Positions 17,439-26,613 of a DNA stretch of 64,000 nucleotides are shown in pieces. Within the stretch, counting starts at the first letter, position 1, and each line of letters opens with the position of its first letter. Location: contig JBKBRB010000001.1 in assembly GCA_046292465.1 (NCBI GenBank), positions 62,001-126,000 on the forward strand. The letters run 5' to 3'. The stretch comes from JANWWM01 sp046292465. Lineage in GTDB: Bacteria; Bacteroidota; Chlorobiia; Chlorobiales; Thermochlorobacteraceae. The notes under the pieces are model-generated. The model was not told the origin of the DNA, made no database searches, and saw only the letters and a list, made by a program, of their open reading frames with translations. The position numbers and the translations under genes are program-made.

Positions 17439-18560
17439 ATGGAAAAAAAGCAGAAGTTGAAAAAAGTTATCAAGGCGTGGTCGAAGGGCGAAGAAAAATG
17501 GAAATTCAATCCCAACCTTGCCGACGACGATTCCGCTGTCTTTGAACGCACCACCGACATTTCCAAGCGGCATAACCGACAAAACGCGCAATACACACAA
17601 AAGCCCGAAGCGCATCTTGCCGATTTAGAAGGCGTTGTAATTGAATGCAAAGGTCGCGCCATAACCGTGCGCACCGACGACGGAAACTACCTTTGCAAAA
17701 CCTATCGCAGCACGATTTCGGAAAACCCAGATGCAACGCTTGTCGTTGTTGGCGATGAAGTCGTCATTAAGCCGATTGCACAACCGACCGAACAAGCACT
17801 CGGCGAAGGATTGATTCAACAAGTTAAAGCGCGACGCACCAAACTCTCGCGAAGCCGCGCGCGCGAAACCAACCGCAGTGGCGAACTCGAGCACGTCATC
17901 GCCAGCAATATCGATGTGCTCTTCGTTGTCAGTTCCATCTTTGAGCCTGTGTTCCGAACGGGACTGGTCGACCGCTATCTGGCTTACGCCGAATATGAAC
18001 GGATTACTCCGATTCTCATCATCAATAAAATTGACCTTGCCGAGCCACAAGACCTTGTGGAAATTCGCGCCATTTACGAACCACTCGGCTACGAAGTCAT
18101 AGCCGTTAGCGCGCAAAAGCGCATCGGATTGGACGATTTGAAAGCCAAAATGATAGGAAAAATATCGGTCTTTTCAGGGCATTCAGGCGTTGGAAAAACA
18201 TCTTTGCTCAACCAACTGACAGGAATGGACATGCCTGTTGGCGAAGTGAGCGAGAAAACTTTGAAAGGACTGCACACCACCTCGTTTGCAACCATGCTCG
18301 AAGTCAAAAACGATGAAGGTGAAATCGGCTATGTGATTGATACGCCCGGCATTCGTGAATATGGACTGGCGTTCATTCCGCGAGAAGAGTTGCGACACTG
18401 TTTTATTGAGTTTCGCAAGTTTGCACCAAATTGCCGATTCCCATCTTGCACGCACACAACTGAACCCGACTGCGCCGTTATCGAAGCATTAGAACGCGGT
18501 GAGATTGCGCCCTCGCGTTACGAAAGTTACCTTTCAATTTTCGAACAAGCCATTGCCTAA
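17439..18560 (+). CDS. rsgA: RsgA, ribosome small-subunit GTPase
   Basis: RsgA is a GTPase that helps late maturation of the 30S subunit. The 373-residue protein shows the circularly permuted order of G motifs: NKIDLAE (G4) first, then the P-loop GHSGVGKTSLLN, then DTPGIREYG (G3). An OB-like domain precedes them and a C-terminal zinc knuckle (CRFPSCTHTTEPDC) follows. A lysine-rich N-terminal extension of about 60 residues comes before the OB domain. The stop overlaps the lipB start by one base (taATG), linking the two genes. Confidence 0.93.
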   Translation: MEKKQKLKKVIKAWSKGEEKWKFNPNLADDDSAVFERTTDISKRHNRQNAQYTQKPEAHLADLEGVVIECKGRAITVRTDDGNYLCKTYRSTISENPDATLVVVGDEVVIKPIAQPTEQALGEGLIQQVKARRTKLSRSRARETNRSGELEHVIASNIDVLFVVSSIFEPVFRTGLVDRYLAYAEYERITPILIINKIDLAEPQDLVEIRAIYEPLGYEVIAVSAQKRIGLDDLKAKMIGKISVFSGHSGVGKTSLLNQLTGMDMPVGEVSEKTLKGLHTTSFATMLEVKNDEGEIGYVIDTPGIREYGLAFIPREELRHCFIEFRKFAPNCRFPSCTHTTEPDCAVIEALERGEIAPSRYESYLSIFEQAIA

Positions 18561-19261
18561 TGAAGCCACAAGTTCAAGTCGTTGAATTAGGCACGATGCG
18601 CTATGCCGAAGCACTTCAACGCCAAAGAGAAACCTTTGAGCGCGTCAAAAATCAAGAAGCCCTTGATACGCTCTTTCTTGTCGAGCATCCGCACGTCTAT
18701 ACGCTGGGGTCGCAAACCGATAAACGCCATCTGCTTTACACTTCCGCCGAACTGGAAGCACGCGGCATTGAAATTTTTGAAATCGAGCGCGGCGGCGACA
18801 TCACCTATCACGGCTACGGTCAACTCGTTGCCTATCCGATTCTGAATTTGCATCACTTCTATCTCGACGTGCATCGCTACTTGCGCGATTTGGAAGAAGT
18901 CGTGATTCGCGCCTTGCAGACTTTCGGCGTGAAAGCAGGTCGCAAGTCTCATCCGAATCCGAAGAAGAACTACACAGGCGTTTGGATTGGCAATGAAAAA
19001 ATCTGTGCCATTGGGGTGAAGTTCTCGCAATGGACAACCATGCACGGACTTGCGCTGAATGTCAATACCGATTTGAGTTTTTTCAACGGCATTGTGCCTT
19101 GTGGAATCAGCGAAATGGGCGTAACTTCTTTGGCAAAAGTGCTTGGCAGAAGGCTTGAGATGAGCCACGTCGCCGATGCGCTCGTTCAAGCGTTTCAAGA
19201 TGTGTTTGATGTCGAACTGTTAATCGAAGAAAAAAATGGCAGAAGAGAAAGCAACACTTGA
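18560..19261 (+). CDS. lipB: LipB, octanoyl-ACP:protein octanoyltransferase
   Basis: LipB moves octanoyl groups from acyl carrier protein to lipoyl domains of 2-oxoacid dehydrogenases and the glycine cleavage system. The 233 residues include HPHVYTLGSQTDKRHLL, the substrate-pocket motif RGGDITYHGYGQLVAYPILNL (shown slightly extended), GVWIGNEKICAIGVKFSQW with the catalytic lysine region, and PCGISEMGVTSL with the catalytic cysteine. The fused E1 of a lipoate-dependent complex lies 0.9 kb downstream, a sensible neighbour. lipA is not in the window. Confidence 0.94.
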   Translation: MKPQVQVVELGTMRYAEALQRQRETFERVKNQEALDTLFLVEHPHVYTLGSQTDKRHLLYTSAELEARGIEIFEIERGGDITYHGYGQLVAYPILNLHHFYLDVHRYLRDLEEVVIRALQTFGVKAGRKSHPNPKKNYTGVWIGNEKICAIGVKFSQWTTMHGLALNVNTDLSFFNGIVPCGISEMGVTSLAKVLGRRLEMSHVADALVQAFQDVFDVELLIEEKNGRRESNT

Positions 19262-20078
19262 TTGGCGCGAAAAATACGCCGACATGTTCGAGGAGCCTGA
19301 TATTTCTCACATTGAAATCGAAGATGGAGAACCTGTGGATAATATCGTCGCTGAAAAGCAACATCGCTTGCTTGTTTCATCGCTCTACACAAATTGGAAG
19401 CCGAAAGAAAAGTTCATTGCAACCACGAATGTGGGCGTATTCTCTTCCGTCTCAAAGCCGCCGATTGTGCCCGATGCAATGATTAGTTTCGGCGTCGATG
19501 TGCCGACTTGGGAGCAGTTCATGAGCCACAAAAAATATCGTGCGTATTTCATCTGGGTATTTGGCAAGCCGCCCGATGTGGTCGTGGAAGTCGTAACCAA
19601 TCGTAAAGGCGATGAACTGACGGATAAACTCAAAATTTATGCGGAGATTCGCGTGCCGTATTACATCGTCTATGACTGGATTGGCATTTACGGCGAACCC
19701 AAAGTGCGCCTCTTCAAACTGAGCGGCGCTGAGTATGTGCTCAAAGACAATTTGAAAATCGAGGAATACGGCTTGCAAGTCGGATTGTGGCAAGGAAAAT
19801 TTGAAGGTGTAGAAGATGGCGAATGGCTCCGCTGGTATGACGCCGACGGAAACCTGCTCTTGACCAACGAAGAGTGGCAAGCGCAAATCGCCGCACAGCT
19901 AAACGCCGAAAAGCAACGCGCCGAAGAAGAACGCCGAGTTGCCGAAGAAGCGAGAAAGAAAGCCGAAGAAGAACGCCGAGTTGCCGAAGAAGCGAGAAAG
20001 AAAGCCGAAGAAGAACGAGAACGCGCTGAAAAACTTGCCGCAAAACTGCGCGCGTTAGGAATCAACCCTGATGAATGA
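19236..20078 (+). CDS. Uma2-family (DUF820) nuclease-like protein with charged helical tail
   Basis: Residues 1-200 match the Uma2/DUF820 family, a PD-(D/E)XK-type fold often predicted as a nuclease. Visible pieces are PDAMISFGVDV, the core PPDVVVEVVTNRKGDELTDK with E and K of the presumed active site, and the following YAEIRVPYYIVYDW. Residues about 205-275 are a highly charged, Ala/Glu/Arg-rich coiled coil containing two identical 14-residue units. The ATG at 19236 lies within lipB, a 26-base overlap, so the gene is probably translated with it. No biological role is established for this family; it is not part of lipoate metabolism as far as is known. Confidence 0.78.
   Translation: MAEEKATLDWREKYADMFEEPDISHIEIEDGEPVDNIVAEKQHRLLVSSLYTNWKPKEKFIATTNVGVFSSVSKPPIVPDAMISFGVDVPTWEQFMSHKKYRAYFIWVFGKPPDVVVEVVTNRKGDELTDKLKIYAEIRVPYYIVYDWIGIYGEPKVRLFKLSGAEYVLKDNLKIEEYGLQVGLWQGKFEGVEDGEWLRWYDADGNLLLTNEEWQAQIAAQLNAEKQRAEEERRVAEEARKKAEEERRVAEEARKKAEEERERAEKLAAKLRALGINPDE
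19931..20014 (+). repeat. two exact 42-bp tandem repeats (coding)
   Basis: The bases at 19931-19972 are repeated exactly at 19973-20014. Each unit encodes 14 residues (RRVAEEARKKAEEE) of the coiled-coil tail of the Uma2-like protein, so the repeat keeps frame and heptad-like character. Exact identity suggests recent slippage or duplication. Confidence 0.9.
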
Positions 20079-20111
20079 AACTAATCAACCTTTACAAATC
20101 CAATTTTGACT

Positions 20112-22181
20112 ATGACAGACGAACAAACAGAACGCCGTAAAAAGTCCGCCACTAAAAAATCTCAACAGCCGTCAGTTTTAGAATCCTTCACGAAAGAAGA
20201 GCTTGCCCAAGTCTATCGCTTAATGGTAACCGCACGGCAAATAGACACGAAGTTGCTCACGATGCTCAAACAAGGAAAGGCGTCGTTTCACATTGGCGTT
20301 TCAGGGCACGAAGCGGCGCAAATTGCTATGGCTCAAAACATGCGCGGCGGCGTAGATTGGTCGTATCCGTATTACCGCAATCTTGCCTATTGCCTCACGC
20401 TTGGCTTCCGCATTGAAGACGCCATGCTCGATTTTCTCTTTCGTGAAGAAGCACCGAGCACGGCAGGCAGGCAAATGTATGCACATTGGGGACATAAAGA
20501 ACTGCGCATCGTCTCGCAATCGTCGCCCACAGGCACGCAATTTCTGCAAGCGGTCGGAACAGCAATGGGGTGCAAACGCGAAGGCAAAGGCGAAATTGTC
20601 TATGTCTCGGCAGGCGAAGGCACAACGTCGCAAGGCGACTTTCACGAAGCCCTCAACTGGGCGTCGCGTGAAAAATTGCCTGTTGTGTTTATGATTGAAG
20701 ATAATGGCTATGCGATTTCAGTGCCGATTCGCGAACAAACCGCAGGAGAATCGGTCTATAAACTCGGTGCAGGCTACGAAGGCTTGATTCGCTACAATGT
20801 CGACGGCACAGATTACTTCGAAATGAAACGCATTGCCGACGAAGCCATTTCAAAAGTCCGCAATGGGGAAGGCGCGGTGCTCATCAACGCTAATGTCGTG
20901 CGATTGCTCCCGCACTCCTCTTCTGACGACCACACCAAATATCGCTCCGAAGAAGAACTTGCCGAAGACCGCAAGCGCGATTGCATTTTGCGTTTCGAAG
21001 CGCGCGTGGTTGCCGAACAACTCTTTTCGCAAGAAGAACTCGACGCCATCAAAGCCGACGCAAAACAAAAAATTGATGAAGCGGCAACTTGGGCAGAATC
21101 GCGCCCTTTGCCGAAAGTCGAGACGGTCATGAAACACGTGTATAGCGACGAGCCATTAAACCTTCCGTTTGAAGCCTCAACGCCGAGCGGTGCGCCGATT
21201 GTCATGGTCGATGCTATCAATCACGCGCTCGATGAAGAACTGGCGCATAATCCGAAAATGCTCATCTATGGCGAAGATGTGGCAGGCGGAAAAGGCGGCG
21301 TATTTACGGCAACGCGCAACCTGACCGCAAAGCACGGTGCTGACCGCGTCTTCAACTCACCGCTTGCTGAAAGTTCTATCGTCGGAACCGCTATCGGATT
21401 AGCCGTGATGGGATTTAAGCCAGTCGTCGAGATTCAATTCGGCGACTACATCTTCCCCGCCATGATGCAAATTCGCAACGAACTGGCGATGATGCGCTAT
21501 CGCTCCAACGGCAAGTGGAAATGCCCGGTCGTGATTCGCGTGCCGGTGGGCGGATACATTCACGGCGCGCATTATCACTCGCAAAATATCGAAGCCTTTT
21601 TCGCGCACATACCCGGTTTGATTGTGCTCTTTCCTTCCAACGCGACCGATGCGAAAGGACTGCTCAAAACCGCATGCCGCGCCGACGACCCCGTGCTCTT
21701 CTTGGAACACAAATACCTTTACCGACAAGCCTTTGCCAAAACGCCTGAACCTGACGAAAACTATTTCACGCCGATTGGCAAAGCCAAAGTGGTGCGCGAA
21801 GGACGCGACCTTTCGGTGATTACTTACGGCGCACTCGTGCAACGCGCACTCGAAGCCGCACGAAAATTGGAGCAAGAAGGCGTAAGCGTGGAAGTCATTG
21901 ACCTGCGCTCGATTTTGCCTTACGACAAAGAGGCGATTGTGAAATCCGTCAAGAAAACAAGCAAGGTGTTGGTGGCGCACGAAGATATGCTCACACAAGG
22001 CTTCGGCGCAGAAATCGCCGCCTTCATTGCGGAAAGATGTTTCCAATATCTCGATGCGCCCGTTAAGCGATTAGGCGCGCTCGATGTTGCCGCCGTGCCT
22101 TACGCCGATAACCTTGAAGATGCCGTTTTGCCGAACGATAAAAAGATGTATGACGCGCTGAAAGAATTGGCGAATTTTTGA
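20112..22181 (+). CDS. 2-oxoacid dehydrogenase E1, alpha and beta subunits fused
   Basis: This 689-residue protein joins both halves of a thiamine-diphosphate E1. Residues about 20-340 are the alpha part, with the TPP motif GEGTTSQGDFHEALNWA ending in EDNGYAIS. Residues about 360-689 are the transketolase-like beta part (YGEDVAGGKGGVFTAT, FGDYIFPAMMQI, VIDLRSILPYDKEAI). It decarboxylates pyruvate or a branched-chain 2-oxoacid and acylates E2 lipoate. Substrate cannot be fixed from sequence alone; E2 and E3 are not in the window. The fused form is common in Bacteroidota/Chlorobi. I chose ATG at 20112 over the TTG six bases earlier. lipB upstream fits functionally. Confidence 0.9.
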   Translation: MTDEQTERRKKSATKKSQQPSVLESFTKEELAQVYRLMVTARQIDTKLLTMLKQGKASFHIGVSGHEAAQIAMAQNMRGGVDWSYPYYRNLAYCLTLGFRIEDAMLDFLFREEAPSTAGRQMYAHWGHKELRIVSQSSPTGTQFLQAVGTAMGCKREGKGEIVYVSAGEGTTSQGDFHEALNWASREKLPVVFMIEDNGYAISVPIREQTAGESVYKLGAGYEGLIRYNVDGTDYFEMKRIADEAISKVRNGEGAVLINANVVRLLPHSSSDDHTKYRSEEELAEDRKRDCILRFEARVVAEQLFSQEELDAIKADAKQKIDEAATWAESRPLPKVETVMKHVYSDEPLNLPFEASTPSGAPIVMVDAINHALDEELAHNPKMLIYGEDVAGGKGGVFTATRNLTAKHGADRVFNSPLAESSIVGTAIGLAVMGFKPVVEIQFGDYIFPAMMQIRNELAMMRYRSNGKWKCPVVIRVPVGGYIHGAHYHSQNIEAFFAHIPGLIVLFPSNATDAKGLLKTACRADDPVLFLEHKYLYRQAFAKTPEPDENYFTPIGKAKVVREGRDLSVITYGALVQRALEAARKLEQEGVSVEVIDLRSILPYDKEAIVKSVKKTSKVLVAHEDMLTQGFGAEIAAFIAERCFQYLDAPVKRLGALDVAAVPYADNLEDAVLPNDKKMYDALKELANF

Positions 22182-22256
22182 AAAGGCTATAATTCAGTCA
22201 ACCTTAACTCGGCTACACAACGATTGAAATTAGAAGCCCAAAAGATTTAGTGAAGT

Positions 22257-22391
22257 ATGGAGACGACGAATAAAAGAGAAAAAATATTTGACGCTGTAAG
22301 AATGATGCGTGAAATCAGAGACAAAATTAGTCGCGAGACTCAAGGTATGACCTTTGAAGAATTGAAGGCATACATCAACACTCTCAACTAA
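22257..22391 (+). CDS. small conserved-looking protein, 44 aa
   Basis: The ATG at 22257 opens 44 codons ending at TAA 22389-22391. The product is basic and helical, with core FDAVRMMREIRDKISRETQG followed by MTFEELKAYI. The pattern resembles short antitoxin-like or hypothetical proteins found in cyanobacteria and Chlorobi, but I cannot name a family. In another frame just upstream (22211-22276) a protein-like stretch TIEIRSPKDLVKYGDDE ends in TAA and has no start; it may be the remnant of a neighbouring small gene. Function unknown. Confidence 0.5.
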   Translation: METTNKREKIFDAVRMMREIRDKISRETQGMTFEELKAYINTLN

Positions 22392-22463
22392 CTGAAACCA
22401 ACGCGAAACGAGTGGCGCAAGGAGAAAAATCCGATAGGAGAGATTCCTAACGAAATGGACCGC

Positions 22464-22492
22464 AAAAAGGCGGAGCCAATGTCCGCCTTTCG
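22464..22492. terminator. bidirectional intrinsic terminator
   Basis: The stem AAAGGCGGA (22466-22474) pairs with TCCGCCTTT (22482-22490) around a 7-base loop. On the minus strand it continues into TTTTT, so it best serves ftsK. On the plus strand it can also end the E1/small-gene transcript. Confidence 0.75.
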
Positions 22493-22507
22493 TGTTTAGT
22501 TCCGTGT

Positions 22508-25489
22508 TTAGTCCAGATTGTTCAGAATTAAATCGAGCGATTCTTCGCTGTCGACCAAGACTTCGCGCGGCTTGCTTCCGTCAGGCGCGCTGACAATGCC
22601 GGCTTGCTCGAGTTGGTCCATAATGCGAGCGGCTCTGCCGAATCCAAGTTTCAATCGGCGTTGCAAGAGCGAGACGCTACCCTGCTGATGGCGCACCACC
22701 AATCGCGCCGCTTCCTCAAACATTTTATCGCGTTCAAAACTGCCCTCGTCTTCGTCGTCCATTTCACCTTTTGAGCTGGTGAGTTTTAGGTCGGGCGAAG
22801 GCAATTCAAGTGCCATATCGAAGCCTTTCTGCGCGTAAATAAATTCGGTAATGGCTTCGACTTCTTCGGTCGAGACAAACGCATTTTGAATGCGAATCGG
22901 CTTAGGTTCGCTCGAGGGCAAATAGAGCATATCGCCGTATCCTAAAAGTTGCTCTGCGCCTATCGTATCCAAAATAGTGCGCGAGTCGATTTTGCTCGCA
23001 ACTTGATAGGCGACACGCGCGGGGAAATTGGCTTTAATGACGCCTGTGATAACATCAACGCTTGGTCGCTGTGTGGCAACAACCAAGTGAATTCCGACGG
23101 CACGCGCAAGTTGGGCAAGGCGTGCAATCGGCTCTTCAACATCGCGCCCAGCGGTAATCATCATATCGGCAAGTTCATCAATCACCACCACGATGTAAGG
23201 CAAGGCGTCGTCAGGAAACTTCGCATTGAAATCTTTGATGTTGCGCACGCCGGCTTTGGCGAGTTGGTCGTAGCGCATATCCATTTCCTTCTCGACCGAT
23301 TTAAGCGCATAGACGGCTTTGCTCGTGTCGGTGATAATCTGCTCGTCCAAATCTTTGTATTTGACGAGAAAATGATTTTTGAGTTTTTGATACGGAAAGA
23401 GCTCGACGCGCTTTGGGTCAATCAAAAGAAACTTGACTTTTTCAGGTGAGCAAAAGTAAATGAGACTGGTGAGAATCGTGTTAATCCCAACCGATTTGCC
23501 TGAACCTGTTGAGCCTGCCACAAGCAAGTGCGGCATTTTGGCAAGGTCGTCGATGTAAATTTCGTTGGAAATTGTTTTTCCAAACGCGATAGGAAGAATG
23601 CCTTTGAAGTTCTTGAATTTTTCAGATTGAAGAAGCGTCTTGATGCGCACGATTCTCGATTTCGAGTTCGGAATTTCAACGCCGACGGCGTTCTTGCCCG
23701 GAATTGGCGCGATGATACGAATGCCACGCGCCGACATTGCCATCGCCAAATCGTCAGCAAGCGATGTAATGCGAGAAACTTTAACATCAGGCGCAAGTTC
23801 AAGCTCGAAGAGCGTAACGCGCGGACCTACTGTTGCTTCTACCTTGACGACCTCGATTTTATAGATGCGAAGTTTTTCCAAAAGTTTGCGCTTGTTTTCC
23901 TCAAGCTCTTCAATCGAGACGGAGTCGGTTTCAGGTTCAGGTTCTTGGAGCAAATCGACGGACGGAAATTGATACGTGAAATTCTCTTTGGTTTCAACGG
24001 CTAACTCGCGTTCATCTAAATCGGCTTCTTTTTCTCGAACGGCTTCTTTGAGCGTGATGCTTGGCTCGGGTGGCGGCTCGACGGTTTTCGCTTTTGGCTT
24101 GGGTGCAGTCAGTTCGTTGAGCAACTCGTCGAGCACATCATCTTTTTCTTCTTGAAAATCAGGTGGAAGTATTGGGGGCGGTAACGTCGGCGCAGGCGGT
24201 GTTTCAACAAAATTGCTTTTGCTTGTAACAGAACTTGTTGGAGTTTGAGAATCTTTGTCTAATCCGTTCAAAAGTTTTTCGAGTTCGCGGTCGATGGCTT
24301 CTTCGATAGACGGTGTCGGAGCGACGGGCGGCGCACTTGTTTCTACGGTTGGGGGTTCAGGCGCAGAGGCGGTTGTAGGCGTAGGCGGTTCGGTCGTCAG
24401 CGATTTTGTGTCAACGAGAATCGGCTCTGTTTGCGTTAGCACCGTGTCTTGTGAGTCGGCGGGCGTTTCGCTGAGAAGGTCGCGCAGTCCAAAAGTTGCG
24501 CTGTTCGAGTCCGTATTTTGACGATGCGTTTCGGCGAGATTTGGCGGCGCGGCGGTCGCCGTCTCGATGGGCGTGTTTGTAATCTCTTTTGTTGGAATTG
24601 AAATCGTTTCCGCTTGAGCCGCTTTGAATTTATCCTCTTTTCTTCGACCGAACTTTGGCTCAAATTGAGCAGGTGGTGGTGCTGGTGTCGGTTCTTGTTC
24701 GAGTTCGGTATCTTCTTCTTCGGCAAGTTCTTCTTCAATGGCGCGTGCGCGTGCTTCACGCCACTCTTTGAATTTGAGAATGGTGCCGCTGGCGATTTCA
24801 TTGGCTTTATCGCGCGTAAGGTAGGCGATGCGGTCAAAAGTTTTTTGCAAGTCAAGGTCGATGAACAGCGCGATAACAAGTAACAACAGCACCGTGAGCA
24901 AGCACCACGCGCCGAACTTTCCGAGAATTGTGGCAAGCGTCGTGGCGACTAAACGACCAATCGCGCCCGACATCACTTCGCTGAATCCAAATGCTGTCAA
25001 GCCAAACATCGAGGCAACGATGGTCGAGAAGAAGACGCCATATACCGTTACATAAATCGCCTTTGAGAAGTCTTGACGGCGAAAAAGCGAAAAGCCCCAA
25101 AAGGCGGAAATCACGAGAAGGAGCGCAGTAGGATAGCCAAGCATTGAGTGCATCAAAAACGAAGAAAGTTTCGCGCCGAAAAGCCCAAGCGGGTTGTGAA
25201 GTTGGCTTGCGGCGAGCCGCGCCTCGTGTGAGAAAAATTCAAACAGAGAAATGTTTTCAATCAGTGCTTCGTCTTCGATATGATAGCAAAAAAGCGCGAT
25301 GAGAAACAGCATGGAAAGTAGCATCACAAAAACGCCCCAGAGTTCGGAGCGGCGTTTGACAATCGAATCACTCAACGACGGTTTAGATTTCTTCGTCGAT
25401 TTTTTCTTCGTGCTGCTGATCGGCTTTGCACGGTCTGTTTTCGGCGCGTTGAGCGTAGAGGCATCGTCAATCAATTCGGGTGTTTGCAT
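22508..25489 (-). CDS. ftsK: FtsK/SpoIIIE-type DNA translocase
   Basis: FtsK pumps chromosome ends across the closing septum and activates dimer resolution. The 993-residue protein has four membrane segments in the first 220 residues, a Pro/Thr/Glu-rich linker to about 530, then the motor with P-loop AGSTGSGKSVGIN near 665, VVVIDELADMM (Walker B) and VATQRPSVDVITG. It ends in a winged-helix gamma domain (SVSLLQRRLKLGFGRAARIMDQ) that reads KOPS-like sites. I chose ATG at 25489 (MQTPELIDD). The frame is open 115 codons further, but that stretch lacks family features and covers a candidate repeat element. Confidence 0.94.
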   Translation of the reverse strand: MQTPELIDDASTLNAPKTDRAKPISSTKKKSTKKSKPSLSDSIVKRRSELWGVFVMLLSMLFLIALFCYHIEDEALIENISLFEFFSHEARLAASQLHNPLGLFGAKLSSFLMHSMLGYPTALLLVISAFWGFSLFRRQDFSKAIYVTVYGVFFSTIVASMFGLTAFGFSEVMSGAIGRLVATTLATILGKFGAWCLLTVLLLLVIALFIDLDLQKTFDRIAYLTRDKANEIASGTILKFKEWREARARAIEEELAEEEDTELEQEPTPAPPPAQFEPKFGRRKEDKFKAAQAETISIPTKEITNTPIETATAAPPNLAETHRQNTDSNSATFGLRDLLSETPADSQDTVLTQTEPILVDTKSLTTEPPTPTTASAPEPPTVETSAPPVAPTPSIEEAIDRELEKLLNGLDKDSQTPTSSVTSKSNFVETPPAPTLPPPILPPDFQEEKDDVLDELLNELTAPKPKAKTVEPPPEPSITLKEAVREKEADLDERELAVETKENFTYQFPSVDLLQEPEPETDSVSIEELEENKRKLLEKLRIYKIEVVKVEATVGPRVTLFELELAPDVKVSRITSLADDLAMAMSARGIRIIAPIPGKNAVGVEIPNSKSRIVRIKTLLQSEKFKNFKGILPIAFGKTISNEIYIDDLAKMPHLLVAGSTGSGKSVGINTILTSLIYFCSPEKVKFLLIDPKRVELFPYQKLKNHFLVKYKDLDEQIITDTSKAVYALKSVEKEMDMRYDQLAKAGVRNIKDFNAKFPDDALPYIVVVIDELADMMITAGRDVEEPIARLAQLARAVGIHLVVATQRPSVDVITGVIKANFPARVAYQVASKIDSRTILDTIGAEQLLGYGDMLYLPSSEPKPIRIQNAFVSTEEVEAITEFIYAQKGFDMALELPSPDLKLTSSKGEMDDEDEGSFERDKMFEEAARLVVRHQQGSVSLLQRRLKLGFGRAARIMDQLEQAGIVSAPDGSKPREVLVDSEESLDLILNNLD

Positions 25490-25599
25490 ATTTTTTCGCA
25501 ACGAAAGAATAACAAAAGTTAAGAGACGCTTTAACGAAAGGTTTGAATGCAAAAACGATAAAGCAGAGGTTGTTGAATCCAACTTAGGTCTCCGTTGCG

Positions 25600-25690
25600 A
25601 AAGGCGAGTGAAAAGGCGACCAATCAAAAAAGGCAACAGCCTTCCGCGAAAACGGAAACGCTTGATGCCTTCAAATTGTGATGCAAGATG
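25600..25690 (-). repeat. candidate dispersed intergenic element, copy 2
   Basis: In the 274-base spacer between the LON-domain gene and ftsK, the minus strand reads GCATCACAATTTGAAG (25684-25669), then GTTTTCG, GTTGCCTTTTTT and TCGCCT. The order matches the spacer before ftsW. A small inverted repeat TTCCG/CGGAA lies at 25642-25657. No credible gene is seen here, although the ftsK frame happens to be open through it. Confidence 0.35.
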
Positions 25691-25763
25691 TTGAAAATGT
25701 GCTCGGCGTGAATTTAATGAACCTTTGGCACATTTCTCGAAGAAAACAAGAGTTACAAGAGGG

Positions 25764-26417
25764 TTAAAAGTCGAGCGAGCGTAAATTTTTGAAGTGTCCA
25801 TTTGAGCGGACTCGGCGTTTAATTTCTTCGGCACGCTCGATTTCAGGAATGATGCGCTCGAAGTGTGCGATGATAAATTCTAATCGAGCATTTTCGCTGG
25901 TCATTTCAAGGAGTTTTTGCTTTTGAAGCACATCGAGCCCTGCGTTGTGTGCAATGCGAAACGAGGCACGCTCTTCGACATCATAATCTTCAACGGTGGT
26001 CTCGCCGTTGATGAGTTCCATGAGTTTGAGATGAAGTGTAATAGCACGTTGTCGGAGCGAAGGGTCTAAGGTTGTGTCGTCATCATCGAAGAACTCAACA
26101 GAGGCTTGCATGTAGGGCTTATCCTTGTAGACCTCAATCATTCGGTAGCGCATCACGCCTGTTGTGATAATGTCCAAACGTCCGTCGGCGTATTCATTGA
26201 CGATTTCTTCGAGAGCGACTGTGCACCCGACAGGATAAAGTTTGTTGTTATATGCCAGCGACACACCGAAAGGCTTTCCTTGTCCATACTCCATTCCTGA
26301 ACGGCAGTAAGCAATCATTGCCTTGTAACGCTCTTCAAAGATGTGAAGCGGCAAGGGTTCGGAGGGACAAACCACAAGCGGTAGAGGAAAAAGCGGAATA
26401 ATGTTTTTGTCAGCCAT
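25764..26417 (-). CDS. LON peptidase substrate-binding-domain protein
   Basis: The 217-residue product begins NIIPLFPLPLVVCPSEPLPLHIFEERYKAM (excerpted: PLFPLPLVVCPSEPLPLHIF), the classic opening of the Lon N-terminal domain, and continues with the beta-rich domain and a C-terminal helical bundle. It lacks AAA+ and protease domains. Such stand-alone LON-domain proteins occur widely; their role is not settled. I chose ATG at 26417 (MADKNIIPL); a GTG at 26450 would add 11 residues. It is divergent from folB and lies upstream of ftsK on the same strand. Confidence 0.85.
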   Translation of the reverse strand: MADKNIIPLFPLPLVVCPSEPLPLHIFEERYKAMIAYCRSGMEYGQGKPFGVSLAYNNKLYPVGCTVALEEIVNEYADGRLDIITTGVMRYRMIEVYKDKPYMQASVEFFDDDDTTLDPSLRQRAITLHLKLMELINGETTVEDYDVEERASFRIAHNAGLDVLQKQKLLEMTSENARLEFIIAHFERIIPEIERAEEIKRRVRSNGHFKNLRSLDF

Positions 26418-26613
26418 TGTGGTCAGAAGAGATAATATGTCGTTCGACACTTCTGTTGCAAGAGATAGGCGAAACGACGATATGTTAATTCAAAATTCAA
26501 GTCAAAACTCAAGTTCAAAACTACTGCGAAGTTTAAGCAGGCTGTTTGAACTTGCCAAAGAAAATTTGGAGGCACTCGAAAACCTCCAAATTTGTTTGCT
26601 AAGTTATTTTCAG

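Noticed and set aside
21399..22046. A 215-codon open frame antisense to the E1 gene
   Set aside because: It lies wholly within the E1 beta half, which is unambiguous; the His/Phe-rich antisense text is typical of shadows.
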